Of a DNA stretch of 64,000 nt, positions 36,864 through 46,216 are shown piece after piece. The stretch's first letter is position 1. Every line of letters starts with the position of its first letter. The notes beneath the pieces were generated by a model that did not search any database, was not told the origin of the DNA, and worked only from the letters and a program-made list of their open reading frames with translations. The stretch lies in the NCBI RefSeq assembly GCF_947260015.1, contig NZ_CAMYOM010000009.1, positions 1 through 64,000 of the forward strand, read 5' to 3'. The position numbers and the translations under genes were made by a program. This DNA is from an uncultured Eudoraea sp. (lineage in GTDB: Bacteria > Bacteroidota > Bacteroidia > Flavobacteriales > Flavobacteriaceae).

Positions 36864-37394
36864 TTAAGCAATATTTATGTTTTCTTTCTTTATTTTTTCT
36901 TTTAAAATCATCCTGGCCCTGGCCAGATTAGATTTTGAAGTCCCTTCTGATGTTCCTAATTGTTCACTTATCTCTTTGTGTGTAAACCCATCGAGGACAT
37001 ACAGATTAAATGTGAGTCTATATTTATTAGGAAGTTCCTGTATATAACGCAGTAGGGTGGCGAGTTCAATGTCCAAATATTCTGAATCAATCTCGGATTC
37101 TTCAGCAACATTATCTGTTACTACTTTCAGGTATTCCTCCTTTCTATATTTCTGAAGGACTGTATTAACAGTAATCCGCTTAATCCAACCTTCAAAAGAA
37201 CCTTTAAACTTATACTGACCAATCTTATCGTATATGGTCATAAAACTATCGTGTAGGTTATCTTCGGCCTCCGTTTTATTGCGCGAATATTTTAGGCAGA
37301 TACCAAACAATATTTGTGCATAATTTCTATACAATTGTTCCTGCGCTATTCTATCTCCTCTTTTACAATTATGTATGAGTTTTTTCAGGCTCAA
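36864..37394 (-). CDS. ECF-type RNA polymerase sigma factor
   Basis: A 176-residue sigma-70 family protein. Region 2 is at about residues 22-95 (DNLHDSFMTIYDKIGQYKF, FEGWIKRITVNTV), and region 4 at about 115-170 (LPNKYRLTFNLYVLDGFTHKEI, then SEGTSKSNLARARMIL), the -35 binding helix-turn-helix. It directs RNA polymerase to a special promoter set. The probable anti-sigma/barrel gene follows after 11 bases and a small lipoprotein gene precedes it by 35 bases, all on one strand. Confidence 0.96.
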   Translation of the reverse strand: MSLKKLIHNCKRGDRIAQEQLYRNYAQILFGICLKYSRNKTEAEDNLHDSFMTIYDKIGQYKFKGSFEGWIKRITVNTVLQKYRKEEYLKVVTDNVAEESEIDSEYLDIELATLLRYIQELPNKYRLTFNLYVLDGFTHKEISEQLGTSEGTSKSNLARARMILKEKIKKENINIA

Positions 37395-37429
37395 AATATT
37401 GGTTAGATTAACAGACCTAAAATAGTAGA

Positions 37430-37846
37430 TTATTGGTTTACAGGAACTTCAATTTCCAAGTATTCCTGCTCTCCGTTTTCATCTTCTCCTGTCCAAAACC
37501 TAAAAAGGTAAGTGTCTGAATAAAGACAGATAAAGTTAAATGAACCTTCTACTTCGGCCATTCCATCTACACATCCGGGATCATCAAACTGCGATCCTAT
37601 AGGAACTACATCTCTTGTTGTTTCTGCAATGGGACTTACGTCAAAACCTTCAAAAGAGACACATCGATTAGGCAACACATAAGTTACATTAATTTGATAA
37701 GTCTCATGCAAACTAAATGATTCGGGTAATTCCGCACTTAAAACTTGAAGTGGAACAAAGTAAAAATTAGGTTGATCATCGCTCAAACTACAAGAAGACA
37801 AAACAAATGCGAATAATACGAAAATCAGGGAAATTACTCTTTTCAT
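37430..37846 (-). CDS. Small hypothetical lipoprotein upstream of the sigma factor
   Basis: A protein of about 138 residues with signal VISLIFVLFAFVLSSC and a mature start CSLSDDQPN, whose acidic residues soon after the lipid cysteine resemble the surface-export signal of Bacteroidota lipoproteins. The rest looks like an immunoglobulin-like beta-sandwich with three further Cys (NRCVSF, DPGCVD, FICLYS). I do not recognise the family. Its position 35 bases before the sigma factor suggests a common transcript and possibly a role as sensor or target. Confidence 0.7.
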   Translation of the reverse strand: MKRVISLIFVLFAFVLSSCSLSDDQPNFYFVPLQVLSAELPESFSLHETYQINVTYVLPNRCVSFEGFDVSPIAETTRDVVPIGSQFDDPGCVDGMAEVEGSFNFICLYSDTYLFRFWTGEDENGEQEYLEIEVPVNQ

Positions 37847-37936
37847 AATCATCTATTTAAATCTATAGTACAAGATGAAAAGAACAGCTAATGGTTGCTT
37901 AAAAACCTAATAATAAAGAAAATGAGCTATTTTAAA

Positions 37937-38944
37937 TTAGGCCTTTACAGTATTAATAGCTTCTTTTATTTTTCCTTCTAATTCCTCAAGGAGTTCAGGA
38001 TTATCTTGCAAAAGCGATTTTACTGCATCTCTTCCCTGCCCAAGCTTCGTGTCTCCGTAACTGAACCAGGATCCGCTTTTTTTAATAATTTCGTATTGCA
38101 CTCCAAGATCCAGAATTTCACCAACCTTGGATATTCCTTCACCGTACATTATATCAAACTCTGCCGTTTTAAAAGGCGAAGCCACTTTATTTTTGACGAC
38201 TTTCACCCTTGTTTTATTACCCAGGACAGCACCTTCTGTATCTTTTATCTGTGTAGATCTGCGAATATCTAACCTTACGGAAGCATAAAATTTTAGGGCA
38301 TTACCTCCCGTAGTGGTTTCAGGATTTCCAAACATAACACCTATTTTTTCCCTTAACTGATTAATAAAGACTACAGTACAATGTGTTTTGCTTATAGAAC
38401 CAGTTAATTTTCGAAGTGCCTGTGACATTAATCTGGCATGTAAACCCATTTTAGAGTCTCCCATCTCCCCTTCAATTTCACTTTTTGGAGTTAAGGCCGC
38501 TACAGAATCTATGATTACTATATCTATTGCACCCGAGCGAATTAAGTTATCTACAATTTCCAGACCCTGTTCCCCATGATCTGGTTGTGATATGATAAGG
38601 TTGTCAATATCGACACCTAAATTTTTGGCGTAAAACCTGTCAAATGCATGCTCGGCATCAATAAACGCGGCAATACCACCGTTTTTTTGAGCCTCGGCTA
38701 TTGCATGCAGAGCGAGCGTGGTTTTTCCGGAAGATTCCGGGCCATATATTTCTACAACTCTCCCACGAGGATATCCACCTACTCCGAGGGCAATATCCAA
38801 GCCAAGTGAGCCAGAAGGTATAACTTCTACATCCTCAGCAACATAGTCCCCCATTTTCATAACTGCCCCCTTGCCATAGGTTTTGTCCAGTTTATCTAAT
38901 GTTAGTTTTAACGCCTTAAGTTTCGCTTCTTTATCCTTAGCCAT
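37937..38944 (-). CDS. recA: Recombinase RecA
   Basis: RecA forms filaments on single-stranded DNA, drives strand exchange and activates the SOS cleavage of LexA-type repressors. The 335-residue protein has Walker [10 protein letters not shown] (68-76), the IDSVAALTP Walker B, and the loop regions [19 protein letters not shown] and [13 protein letters not shown]. The length is standard; the C-terminus is acidic ([15 protein letters not shown]). I see no recognisable SOS box on the upstream side; a TAATTTTA -7-like box reads on this strand at 38965-38958. Confidence 0.98.
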   Translation of the reverse strand: MAKDKEAKLKALKLTLDKLDKTYGKGAVMKMGDYVAEDVEVIPSGSLGLDIALGVGGYPRGRVVEIYGPESSGKTTLALHAIAEAQKNGGIAAFIDAEHAFDRFYAKNLGVDIDNLIISQPDHGEQGLEIVDNLIRSGAIDIVIIDSVAALTPKSEIEGEMGDSKMGLHARLMSQALRKLTGSISKTHCTVVFINQLREKIGVMFGNPETTTGGNALKFYASVRLDIRRSTQIKDTEGAVLGNKTRVKVVKNKVASPFKTAEFDIMYGEGISKVGEILDLGVQYEIIKKSGSWFSYGDTKLGQGRDAVKSLLQDNPELLEELEGKIKEAINTVKA

Positions 38945-39156
38945 TTGTGATTTTCTATAAAATTAGGAACGCTAAATTACCATTTCTTTTTTCATATAAC
39001 AATGTCAAAAGCAACCTTTTTAGTATTCCTTCATCTCTCTGTTGAGTGTTCGTACTCAAACACAAAATATTCCATTGTTCTGAGAACTTTGGGCAATGTT
39101 GACCGCTTCCTATTAGGTTGATCTATGAAAAAGAAAATTACCAAGGAGTGGTCCTT

Positions 39157-39190
39157 AAAGAGTCTTGAAAATTCAAGGCTCTTTTTTTTT
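39157..39190 (+). terminator. Rho-independent terminator upstream of trhO
   Basis: AAAGAGTCTTG (39157-39167) pairs with CAAGGCTCTTT (39174-39184) with one G-U pair, followed by a run of T to 39190. No annotated gene on the + strand precedes it, as recA reads the other way. It may end an unknown small RNA. Confidence 0.75.
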
Positions 39191-39250
39191 AACGAGCATG
39201 TGTAACCCGCCAAATAAGATTATTAACCTCAAAATCAATTGGTTTTTCTC

Positions 39251-39280
39251 TTGTGCTGCAGCGGAATATGTTTAATTTTG
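39251..39280 (+). promoter_or_regulatory. Bacteroidota-type promoter for trhO
   Basis: TTG (39251-39253) and TAATTTTG (39273-39280) are spaced by 19 bases, an exact match to the -33/-7 pattern. Transcription would start near 39286, about 33 bases before the ATG. Confidence 0.7.
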
Positions 39281-39318
39281 CAACTTAATACATTCTTAAA
39301 CTTAATAATTGGTATAGC

Positions 39319-40350
39319 ATGCAACTGTACAATACATTAAGTGCTAAAGAAAGGGAAACTCTTATTGAAGAGGCCGGTCAGGAACGTTTGACTATTTCTT
39401 TTTACAAATACGCACATCTTCAAAATCTAAAATTATTTAGAAATCACTTATTCATTCATTGGAGTGAACTCGATGTTCTGGGAAGAATCTATGTAGCTCC
39501 TGAAGGTATTAACGCCCAATTGTCTGTGCCGGCGGATAATTTTGAAAAATTCAAGTCGCATTTGGACAGCATCTCATTTCTTGAAAATGTTCGACTGAAT
39601 ATAGCCATAGAACACTATAATAAGTCCTTTTTAAAACTCAAAATTAAGGTGCGGAAGAAAATTGTAGCGGATGGTTTGAATGATGCCACTTTTGATGTGA
39701 CGAACAAAGGGATACATGTTGATGCCACACATTTTAATGAATTGATTGACGACCCAAATACAATTTTGGTTGATATGCGAAATCACTATGAAAGTGAAAT
39801 TGGACATTTTAAAAATGCAATCACACCAGATGTTGATACCTTTAGAGACTCCTTGGATATAATAGAAAAAGATTTATCAAACTACAAAGAAGACAAGAAC
39901 CTGGTAATGTATTGCACTGGAGGTATCCGATGTGAAAAGGCGAGTGCGTACTATAAGCATAAAGGGTTCAAAAATGTATTTCAGCTTGAAGGAGGTATTA
40001 TAGAATATACCCGTCAGGTTAGAAAGAAGAATCTTGAAAATAAATTTCTTGGAAAAAATTTTGTATTTGATCACAGGCGAGGTGAGCGTATAACCGGAGA
40101 TGTTATAGCCCAATGTCATCAATGCGGTGAATCATGTGATGCCCATGTTAACTGTGCTAATGAAGCTTGTCATCTACTTTTCATTCAATGTGAGGCATGT
40201 GCAGATAAAATGAACAATTGTTGTTCAGACCATTGTAAAGAAATCCATGAACTACCTTTTGAAGAGCAGAAAAGGCTTAGAAAAGGGAAAGTGGTTAGTA
40301 ATAAAATTTTTAAAAAAGGAAGATCAGAAGTCTTAAAATTTAAAAAATAA
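39319..40350 (+). CDS. trhO: tRNA uridine(34) hydroxylase (rhodanese-related, UPF0176)
   Basis: TrhO makes 5-hydroxyuridine at position 34 of tRNAs, the precursor of cmo5U or mcmo5U type wobble bases. The 343-residue protein has an N-terminal acylphosphatase-like domain (RIYVAPEGINAQLS) and a rhodanese domain (DMRNHYESEIGHF, active cysteine in MYCTGGIRCEKAS). The extended C-terminus is rich in Cys and His (CHQCGESCDAH, CANEACH, CEACADK, CCSDHC), probably binding zinc. The promoter and length support the start. Confidence 0.93.
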   Translation: MQLYNTLSAKERETLIEEAGQERLTISFYKYAHLQNLKLFRNHLFIHWSELDVLGRIYVAPEGINAQLSVPADNFEKFKSHLDSISFLENVRLNIAIEHYNKSFLKLKIKVRKKIVADGLNDATFDVTNKGIHVDATHFNELIDDPNTILVDMRNHYESEIGHFKNAITPDVDTFRDSLDIIEKDLSNYKEDKNLVMYCTGGIRCEKASAYYKHKGFKNVFQLEGGIIEYTRQVRKKNLENKFLGKNFVFDHRRGERITGDVIAQCHQCGESCDAHVNCANEACHLLFIQCEACADKMNNCCSDHCKEIHELPFEEQKRLRKGKVVSNKIFKKGRSEVLKFKK

Positions 40351-40495
40351 CCCCCCATATATTAGTTACATTAATTTTAAAAGTTTTTTTTGCTCATTCT
40401 CAAGACCTTATTACATCACTATAAGATAAGTAGATCGGTTATTTTTGCCCAATAATTACCACTTTCCATCACAGTAAAAAAGTACTATCTTTACC

Positions 40496-40550
40496 TTCAA
40501 TAATTATTTATGAACCTATTTTAGCAAATCCAAGTTTAGGTTTTGCTAAA
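40496..40550 (+). promoter_or_regulatory. Putative -7 box and 5' UTR hairpin before ricT
   Basis: TATCTTTA (40496-40503) resembles a -7 box, without a clear -33 element. In the leader, TTTAGCAAA (40520-40528) and TTTGCTAAA (40542-40550) form a perfect 9-bp stem with a 13-base loop, 14 bases before the ricT ATG. It could affect translation of ricT. Confidence 0.4.
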
Positions 40551-40564
40551 CCAAGATATAAAAT

Positions 40565-41728
40565 ATGGGTTGTAACAGTTGTTCAACCGGCAAGGATGGG
40601 CAGCCGCGTGGATGCAAAAATAATGGAACTTGCGGCACAGATAGCTGCAATAAATTGACTGTGTTTGACTGGCTTTCCAATATGTCTCTTCCAAGTGGTT
40701 CTCAGCCATTTGACTGTGTTGAAATTCGGTTTAAAAATAGCAGGAAAGAGTTTTTCAGGAACAAAGAAAACCTGTCATTATCCATTGGCGATATTGTGGC
40801 TACACAGTCTAAATCTGGTCATGACATTGGGATGGTTACCTTAACCGGAGAATTAGTAAAAGTGCAGATGAAGCGAAAAAAAGCTTCTGATTCTGAAGAG
40901 GAAATCCCTAAAGTATATCGCAAAGCAACTCAAAAAGATATTGACAAATGGCAAAAGTGCCGGGATAAGGAGGAAGAGATAAAAAAGCGTGCCCGTGAAA
41001 TGGCTATTTTGCTAAAATTACAGATGAAGATCTCTGATGTTGAATTTCAGGGAGATGGATCTAAGGCTACTTTCTACTATACAGCAGAAGAACGTGTTGA
41101 TTTTAGACAATTGATTAAAGATATGGCCAAGGCCTTTGGCATTCGCATAGAAATGAGGCAAATTGGTTATAGACAAGAAGCACAACGTCTAGGAGGTATT
41201 GGTTCTTGCGGAAGGGAATTGTGCTGCTCTACCTGGTTGTCGGATTTCCGTTCGGTAAGCACTTCAGCAGCAAGGTATCAACAACTTTCACTTAATCCGC
41301 AAAAATTAGCCGGGCAATGCGGTAAGCTAAAGTGCTGTTTAAACTATGAACTGGATCTATATTTAGAGGCATTGGAAGATTTCCCTTCTCAGGAAAGTAA
41401 ATTATTCACTGAAAAAGGAGTAGCTTTTTGTCAAAAAACGGACATTTTTAAAGGGATGCTCTGGTTCTCCTATAAAGAAGACGCCTCTAACTGGCATGCT
41501 CTCACCAAAGAACAAGTTCAGGAGATACTGGATAAGAATAAAGCAAAAAAACCCGTAGCCAGCCTTGAGGAATTTGCGGTTGAAAATATTGAGGAAGAAA
41601 AAGTGATTTTTGAAAATGTTGTGGGGCAGGACAGTCTTACAAGGTTTGACCGCCCGAAACGAAGAAAGAAGGGGAACAATAATAAAAAAAGGAGGAATAA
41701 CAGAAAAAGACCTGCCAAAAATGCCTAA
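40565..41728 (+). CDS. ricT: PSP1 domain iron-sulfur protein RicT
   Basis: A 387-residue PSP1-domain protein. RicT in Bacillus is part of the RicAFT complex, an Fe-S protein set that affects RNA processing. Cysteine clusters are seen at the N-terminus (MGCNSCSTG, RGCKNNGTCGTDSC) and in the PSP1 core (GIGSCGRELCCSTWL, GQCGKLKCCLNYE). The C-terminus is very basic (RRKKGNNNKKRRNNRKR), possibly RNA-binding. The order ricT, gldH, penicillin-binding protein is conserved in Flavobacteriaceae; the last eight bases overlap gldH. Confidence 0.92.
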   Translation: MGCNSCSTGKDGQPRGCKNNGTCGTDSCNKLTVFDWLSNMSLPSGSQPFDCVEIRFKNSRKEFFRNKENLSLSIGDIVATQSKSGHDIGMVTLTGELVKVQMKRKKASDSEEEIPKVYRKATQKDIDKWQKCRDKEEEIKKRAREMAILLKLQMKISDVEFQGDGSKATFYYTAEERVDFRQLIKDMAKAFGIRIEMRQIGYRQEAQRLGGIGSCGRELCCSTWLSDFRSVSTSAARYQQLSLNPQKLAGQCGKLKCCLNYELDLYLEALEDFPSQESKLFTEKGVAFCQKTDIFKGMLWFSYKEDASNWHALTKEQVQEILDKNKAKKPVASLEEFAVENIEEEKVIFENVVGQDSLTRFDRPKRRKKGNNNKKRRNNRKRPAKNA

Positions 41729-42203
41729 AAGAATTTTCTATTCCATTTTGGTTTTATTGATTTTGGCATGTAATGATAGGCTGACTCATTCGGAATTTCT
41801 GGCAAATCCTGGCGGGATATGGGCCAAAAACGACGCTAAGGAATTTAACTTCACAGAAAACGACACAATTAGCGCGAATGACATATTTATTTCTATAAGA
41901 AATGATGAATCTTTCCCTTACAGTAATTTATTTTTAATAGCAGATTTGAAATACCCTAATGGCGATATACAAAGGGATACCCTGGAGTATGAAATGGCTA
42001 TGCCGGATGGTAAATGGCTGGGGAAAGGATATGGAAGTATAAAAGAAAATAAACTTTGGTATAAGGAAAACATCATTTTCCCCGTTAAGGGCGTATATAC
42101 TTTACAAATTTCCCATGCTATGCGTAAAAATGGTAACGCGGATGGGATCATGGAACTAGAAGGCATCACTGATGTTGGTTTCTTAATTGAAAAGCGTAAA
42201 TAA
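41721..42203 (+). CDS. gldH: Gliding motility lipoprotein GldH
   Basis: A 160-residue lipoprotein with signal FYSILVLLILAC and family-typical mature sequence (GIWAKNDAKEFNF, FISIRNDESFPYSNLFLI, YPNGDIQRDTLEYEMA, GYGSIKENKLWYKE, VYTLQISHAMRKN). GldH is required for gliding and chitin use in Flavobacterium johnsoniae and is linked with the type IX secretion apparatus. The ATG at 41721 gives the signal peptide directly; it overlaps the ricT end by eight bases. Together with sprE this suggests the organism glides or at least secretes by type IX. Confidence 0.93.
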   Translation: MPKRIFYSILVLLILACNDRLTHSEFLANPGGIWAKNDAKEFNFTENDTISANDIFISIRNDESFPYSNLFLIADLKYPNGDIQRDTLEYEMAMPDGKWLGKGYGSIKENKLWYKENIIFPVKGVYTLQISHAMRKNGNADGIMELEGITDVGFLIEKRK

Positions 42204-42206
42204 GTT

Positions 42207-44549
42207 ATGGCAAAAGCCCGGAAAAAGAAGGTTTCTTCCAACTTTTCTAAGTTTATTAAATGGTTTTGGATTCTGTTTGCATCAGGCCTTTTTTTAATAT
42301 TTTTAATATTTCTTTTAGCTTCCTGGGGATTTTTAGGAGAAATGCCAACTTTTGAACGGCTGGAAAATCCGCAGACAAATTTGGCCACCGAGATCATTTC
42401 TTCAGATGGTCAAACCCTTGGAAAGTATTATTTAGATGATAACAGAACTCCGGTGTCTTATGATGAATTGCCGGATAATTTGGTTCATGCTCTGGTTGCC
42501 ACAGAAGATGCTAGATATTACGATCATTCGGGAATAGATGCTATAGGTACAATTAGAGCAATAGTATTCCTTGGAAAACGAGGCGGGGCAAGTACTATTA
42601 CACAGCAATTATCTAAATTACTTTTTACAAAAAGAATCTCAGGAGGAGCAGCCGGGAGGATTATACAAAAAGTAAAGGAATGGATCATAGCTATACGCCT
42701 GGAACGGCAGTATACCAAAGAAGAGATTATTGCCATGTATATGAATACGTATGATTTTGGCTATGCGGCAGATGGTATACGTTCTGCGTCAAGAATTTAT
42801 TTTGGCAAGGAACCTTCTGGATTAAAGACCGAGGAATCTGCTGTTTTGGTTGGAATGTTAAAAAATTCTTCACTCTATAACCCCATCAGAAGAGAAGAAC
42901 TGGTATTGAATCGACGAAACACTGTATTGGGGCAAATGGCCAAATATGACTATTTAACAGAAAAGGGAAAAGATTCTCTTCAGTCATTAAGAATGGATAT
43001 CAATTTTAATCCCGAATCGCATAGAGAAGGTCTTGCAACTTATTTCAGGATGTATTTACAGGGATACTTGAATAATTGGATTGAAAATAATCCAAAACCG
43101 GCAGTTGAAGGTGAAAGAGATCGGTGGAATATATATTTAGACGGCCTTAAAGTGTACACAACTATCGACTCCCGGATGCAAAAAAATGCTGAGGATGCCT
43201 TGAAGGAACATATGAAACGACTTCAAAAAGAGTTTTTTCATCAAAATACGCCAGACAGAAATAATACGGCTCCATTCCTGGATCTGAATACTGAAGAGAC
43301 AAACCGAATCATGGAGCGTGCTATGAGAACTTCGGAACGTTGGCGAATCATGAAGTCTAATGGTGTATCTGAAAAAGAAATCAGGGCATCATTTACTGAA
43401 AAAACGGAAATGACAGTATTTGATTGGAATAGCGACACTCAGGAAAAGGATACAGTTATGACTCCTCTAGATTCCATAAGGTATTATAAAACCTTCTTAA
43501 GGGCTGCAATGATGTCGATGGAACCACAAACAGGTCATGTTAGGGCCTGGGTAGGCGGACTTAATTATAAACACTTTCAATATGACAATGTAATTCAGGG
43601 AGCAAGACAGGCCGGCTCAACCTTTAAACCATTCGTTTATGCTGCTGCCATTGATCAATTGAGATTGTCACCCTGTGATTCACTTCCGGATAGTCAGTAC
43701 TGTATTGAGGCAGGTAAACACGGTAACCCGGAACCATGGTGCCCAAAGAATGCTGATGGCAAATTTTCCGGAAAAATGTATACTCTAAAACGCGGGCTGG
43801 CCAACTCGGTAAATTCGGTTACCGCTCAATTAATAGATAGAGTTGGGCCTAAACCCGTGGTGGCCATTGTTAAAGACCTTGGATTAACCGGAGAGATTCT
43901 TGAAGTACCTTCTATTGCCTTGGGAACCCCTGATATAAATGTTTATGAAATGGTAGGGGCATATGGTACTTTCGTAAACCAGGGTGTTTATGTAAAACCG
44001 GTTATGGTTACCCGGATAGAAGATAAGAATGGCACAGTTCTTTATGAATACGTGCCGGAAACTAAAGACGTGCTGAGTAGAGAGGTGGCTTATGCAATGG
44101 TTAATTTAATGGAAGGGGTTACAGAAGGTGGCTCAGGTACCAGATTAAGGCATTCCGGCAGTAAAGACCAAACGGTATATAAAGAGGTTATCACCGGGTA
44201 TCCTTATCAATTTACAAATCCGATTGCAGGTAAAACAGGAACAACACAGAACCAAAGTGACGGTTGGTTTATGGGCATGGTGCCCAATTTGGTGACGGGT
44301 GTATGGGTTGGAGGCGAAGATAGGGCTACACATTTTAAGTCCATTTTGTATGGTCAGGGTGCTTCTATGGCGTTGCCTATTTGGGCTTTATATATGAAAA
44401 GTAATTATGCAAATGAGGAATTAGGAATTTCTATGGAGGAATTTCCTAAACCCGAAGGACTTACTATTAATGTTGATTGCTCGAAAGAAAATCTAGATAC
44501 CCCACAAAAAGACAATCTTGAAGATGACCTTGACGATTTTGATTTTTAG
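42207..44549 (+). CDS. Class A penicillin-binding protein (PBP1A-like)
   Basis: A bifunctional peptidoglycan synthase of 780 residues. A membrane helix at about 18-40 is followed by the GT51 glycosyltransferase domain (VATEDARYYDHSGID with the catalytic Glu100; GASTITQQLSKLL) and the transpeptidase domain. The latter has the catalytic S-x-x-K in GSTFKPF near 470, SVN in ANSVNSVTA, and KTGTT near 675 (KTGTTQNQSDGWF). The C-terminus is very acidic (DNLEDDLDDFDF). It follows gldH by three bases. A strong terminator follows. Confidence 0.97.
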   Translation: MAKARKKKVSSNFSKFIKWFWILFASGLFLIFLIFLLASWGFLGEMPTFERLENPQTNLATEIISSDGQTLGKYYLDDNRTPVSYDELPDNLVHALVATEDARYYDHSGIDAIGTIRAIVFLGKRGGASTITQQLSKLLFTKRISGGAAGRIIQKVKEWIIAIRLERQYTKEEIIAMYMNTYDFGYAADGIRSASRIYFGKEPSGLKTEESAVLVGMLKNSSLYNPIRREELVLNRRNTVLGQMAKYDYLTEKGKDSLQSLRMDINFNPESHREGLATYFRMYLQGYLNNWIENNPKPAVEGERDRWNIYLDGLKVYTTIDSRMQKNAEDALKEHMKRLQKEFFHQNTPDRNNTAPFLDLNTEETNRIMERAMRTSERWRIMKSNGVSEKEIRASFTEKTEMTVFDWNSDTQEKDTVMTPLDSIRYYKTFLRAAMMSMEPQTGHVRAWVGGLNYKHFQYDNVIQGARQAGSTFKPFVYAAAIDQLRLSPCDSLPDSQYCIEAGKHGNPEPWCPKNADGKFSGKMYTLKRGLANSVNSVTAQLIDRVGPKPVVAIVKDLGLTGEILEVPSIALGTPDINVYEMVGAYGTFVNQGVYVKPVMVTRIEDKNGTVLYEYVPETKDVLSREVAYAMVNLMEGVTEGGSGTRLRHSGSKDQTVYKEVITGYPYQFTNPIAGKTGTTQNQSDGWFMGMVPNLVTGVWVGGEDRATHFKSILYGQGASMALPIWALYMKSNYANEELGISMEEFPKPEGLTINVDCSKENLDTPQKDNLEDDLDDFDF

Positions 44550-44587
44550 TACTATTTTATAATTTTTCAAGATTTTACAAATTAAAC

Positions 44588-44615
44588 AAATCCCGCTTTT
44601 TAGCGGGATTTTTTT
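44588..44615 (+). terminator. Rho-independent terminator after the penicillin-binding protein
   Basis: AAATCCCGCT (44588-44597) pairs with AGCGGGATTT (44602-44611) over TTTT, followed by further T. The stem is nearly the same as the one after atpG. Confidence 0.9.
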
Positions 44616-44677
44616 ATTTAAAAATGTATTTTAGTAGTTATAGGAAATAGTATATTTAATTAGCTTATTTATTACTT

Positions 44678-45379
44678 ATGATACGTAAAACAGTGGCCAA
44701 TGTACAGGACGCATTACTAGGCGTGGAAAACGGAATGACCTTTATGTTAGGCGGTTTTGGGCTTTGTGGTATCCCTGAAAACGCTATTTCTGAACTTGTT
44801 CGCCTGGGAATAAAAGATATTACCTGTATTAGCAATAATGCTGGGGTTGATGATTTTGGTCTGGGCTTATTACTGCAGAAACATCAGATTGCAAAAATGA
44901 TCTCCTCATATGTAGGTGAAAATGATGAATTTGAAAGACAGATGTTAAGTGGCGAATTAGATGTTGAATTAACACCACAAGGGACCCTGGCAGAGAAGTG
45001 CAGGGCAGCGCAAGCTGGTTTTCCTGCGTTTTATACGCCTGCAGGTTACGGGACAGAAGTAGCAGAAGGCAAAGAAACACGAGATTTTCATGGGAAAATG
45101 TATGTTCTTGAACACGCATATGAGGCCGATTTCTCTTTTGTCAAAGCGTGGAAAGGCGATGAAGCCGGGAATTTGATTTTCAAAGGGACTGCACGAAATT
45201 TTAATCCTTGTATGTGTGGAGCCGCTAAGATAACAGTAGCAGAAGTAGAAGAATTAGTACCGGCCGGGGGTCTTAATCCAAATGAAATACATATCCCCGG
45301 TATATTTGTACAACGAATCTTCCAGGGAGAACAATATGAAAAGAGAATAGAACAACGGACTGTAAGATCGAGGAACTAA
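44678..45379 (+). CDS. scoA: 3-oxoacid CoA-transferase, subunit A
   Basis: A 233-residue family I CoA-transferase alpha subunit. The glycine-rich start [16 protein letters not shown] and the segment [14 protein letters not shown] are characteristic, as are [31 protein letters not shown] in the middle, given as a region, and the end ([10 protein letters not shown]). With subunit B it moves CoA from succinyl-CoA to acetoacetate or a similar acid, linking ketone and fatty-acid breakdown to the TCA cycle. Subunit B starts 21 bases after. A TATATTTA -7-like box is at 44651-44658. Confidence 0.95.
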   Translation: MIRKTVANVQDALLGVENGMTFMLGGFGLCGIPENAISELVRLGIKDITCISNNAGVDDFGLGLLLQKHQIAKMISSYVGENDEFERQMLSGELDVELTPQGTLAEKCRAAQAGFPAFYTPAGYGTEVAEGKETRDFHGKMYVLEHAYEADFSFVKAWKGDEAGNLIFKGTARNFNPCMCGAAKITVAEVEELVPAGGLNPNEIHIPGIFVQRIFQGEQYEKRIEQRTVRSRN

Positions 45380-45400
45380 ATACTAATTAAGGGTCATATT

Positions 45401-46054
45401 ATGCTGGATAAAATTGGTATCGCAAAAAGAATTGCAAGGGAAGTAAAAGATGGATATTATGTCAATCTTGGAATTGGTATTCCAACCCTTGTGGCTAATT
45501 ATGTCAGAGATGATATTAGCGTTGAATTTCAAAGTGAAAATGGCGTTTTAGGGATGGGCCCATTCCCGTATGAAGGTGAAGAAGATGCCGATATAATTAA
45601 CGCAGGCAAACAAACTATTACAACCTTACCCGGAGCTTCCTTTTTTGACTCGGCTATCAGTTTTGGAATGATTCGTGGAAAACACGTTGATCTGACTATT
45701 CTTGGAGCTATGGAAGTAGCGGAAAATGGAGATATTGCCAATTGGAAAATTCCGGGAAAAATGGTAAAGGGTATGGGTGGAGCAATGGATCTTGTTGCCT
45801 CGGCAGAGAATATAATTGTGGCCATGATGCATACAAATAAAAGAGGAGAATCAAAGCTGTTAAAAAAATGTTCGCTGCCGCTTACCGGTGTTGGTTGCGT
45901 AAAAAAAGTGGTTACCAATCTAGGGGTTCTGGAGGTTACTTCAAAGGGATTTCGGTTGGTTGAAAGAGCTCCCGGGGTGAGTATTGATACTATAAAACAG
46001 GCAACGGAAGGAACATTAATTGTTGAAGGTGATATTCCGGAGATGGCCGTTTAA
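45401..46054 (+). CDS. scoB: 3-oxoacid CoA-transferase, subunit B
   Basis: A 217-residue beta subunit with the catalytic glutamate in QSENGVLGMGPFP. The start KIGIAKRIAREVKDGYYVNLGIGIPT, the ASFFDSAISFGMIRG and KGMGGAMDLV regions and the NLGVLEVTSKGF end fit the family. The glutamate forms the covalent thioester with CoA. Together with scoA it makes one enzyme. The nearest TCA cycle genes are sdhCAB, 2 kb on. Confidence 0.95.
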   Translation: MLDKIGIAKRIAREVKDGYYVNLGIGIPTLVANYVRDDISVEFQSENGVLGMGPFPYEGEEDADIINAGKQTITTLPGASFFDSAISFGMIRGKHVDLTILGAMEVAENGDIANWKIPGKMVKGMGGAMDLVASAENIIVAMMHTNKRGESKLLKKCSLPLTGVGCVKKVVTNLGVLEVTSKGFRLVERAPGVSIDTIKQATEGTLIVEGDIPEMAV

Positions 46055-46216
46055 CGATCAAAATAAACACTTTATCGATAAATAAAAATGAGTTGCTTTT
46101 TTCACAACAATTTCGAGATACTTCACAACATATTTTTAGAAGCTTGAGTCTCACACATTATCTTTATACTATATTTATTAGACCCCAAATCTTACTTTAT
46201 TAAAATTCCAAAAGCT

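Larger units (their letters stand above)
38945..39318. other. 374-base stretch between recA and trhO without a clear gene
   Basis: Neither strand holds a frame that looks coding; the best are a 60-codon frame on the - strand and a 26-codon frame from ATG 39125, both without recognisable product. It contains a strong stem-loop with nine T residues at 39157-39190, reading out on the + strand, and the trhO promoter at 39251-39280. A short non-coding transcript ending at the stem-loop is possible but has no visible promoter. Confidence 0.5.

Noticed and set aside
39125-39205. 26-codon frame beginning MKKKITKEWSL across the terminator upstream of trhO.
   Set aside because: The frame runs through a rho-independent terminator, so it is unlikely to be translated.
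41918-42397. 159-codon frame antisense across gldH and the penicillin-binding protein start.
   Set aside because: It lies opposite two well-identified genes; a shadow frame.
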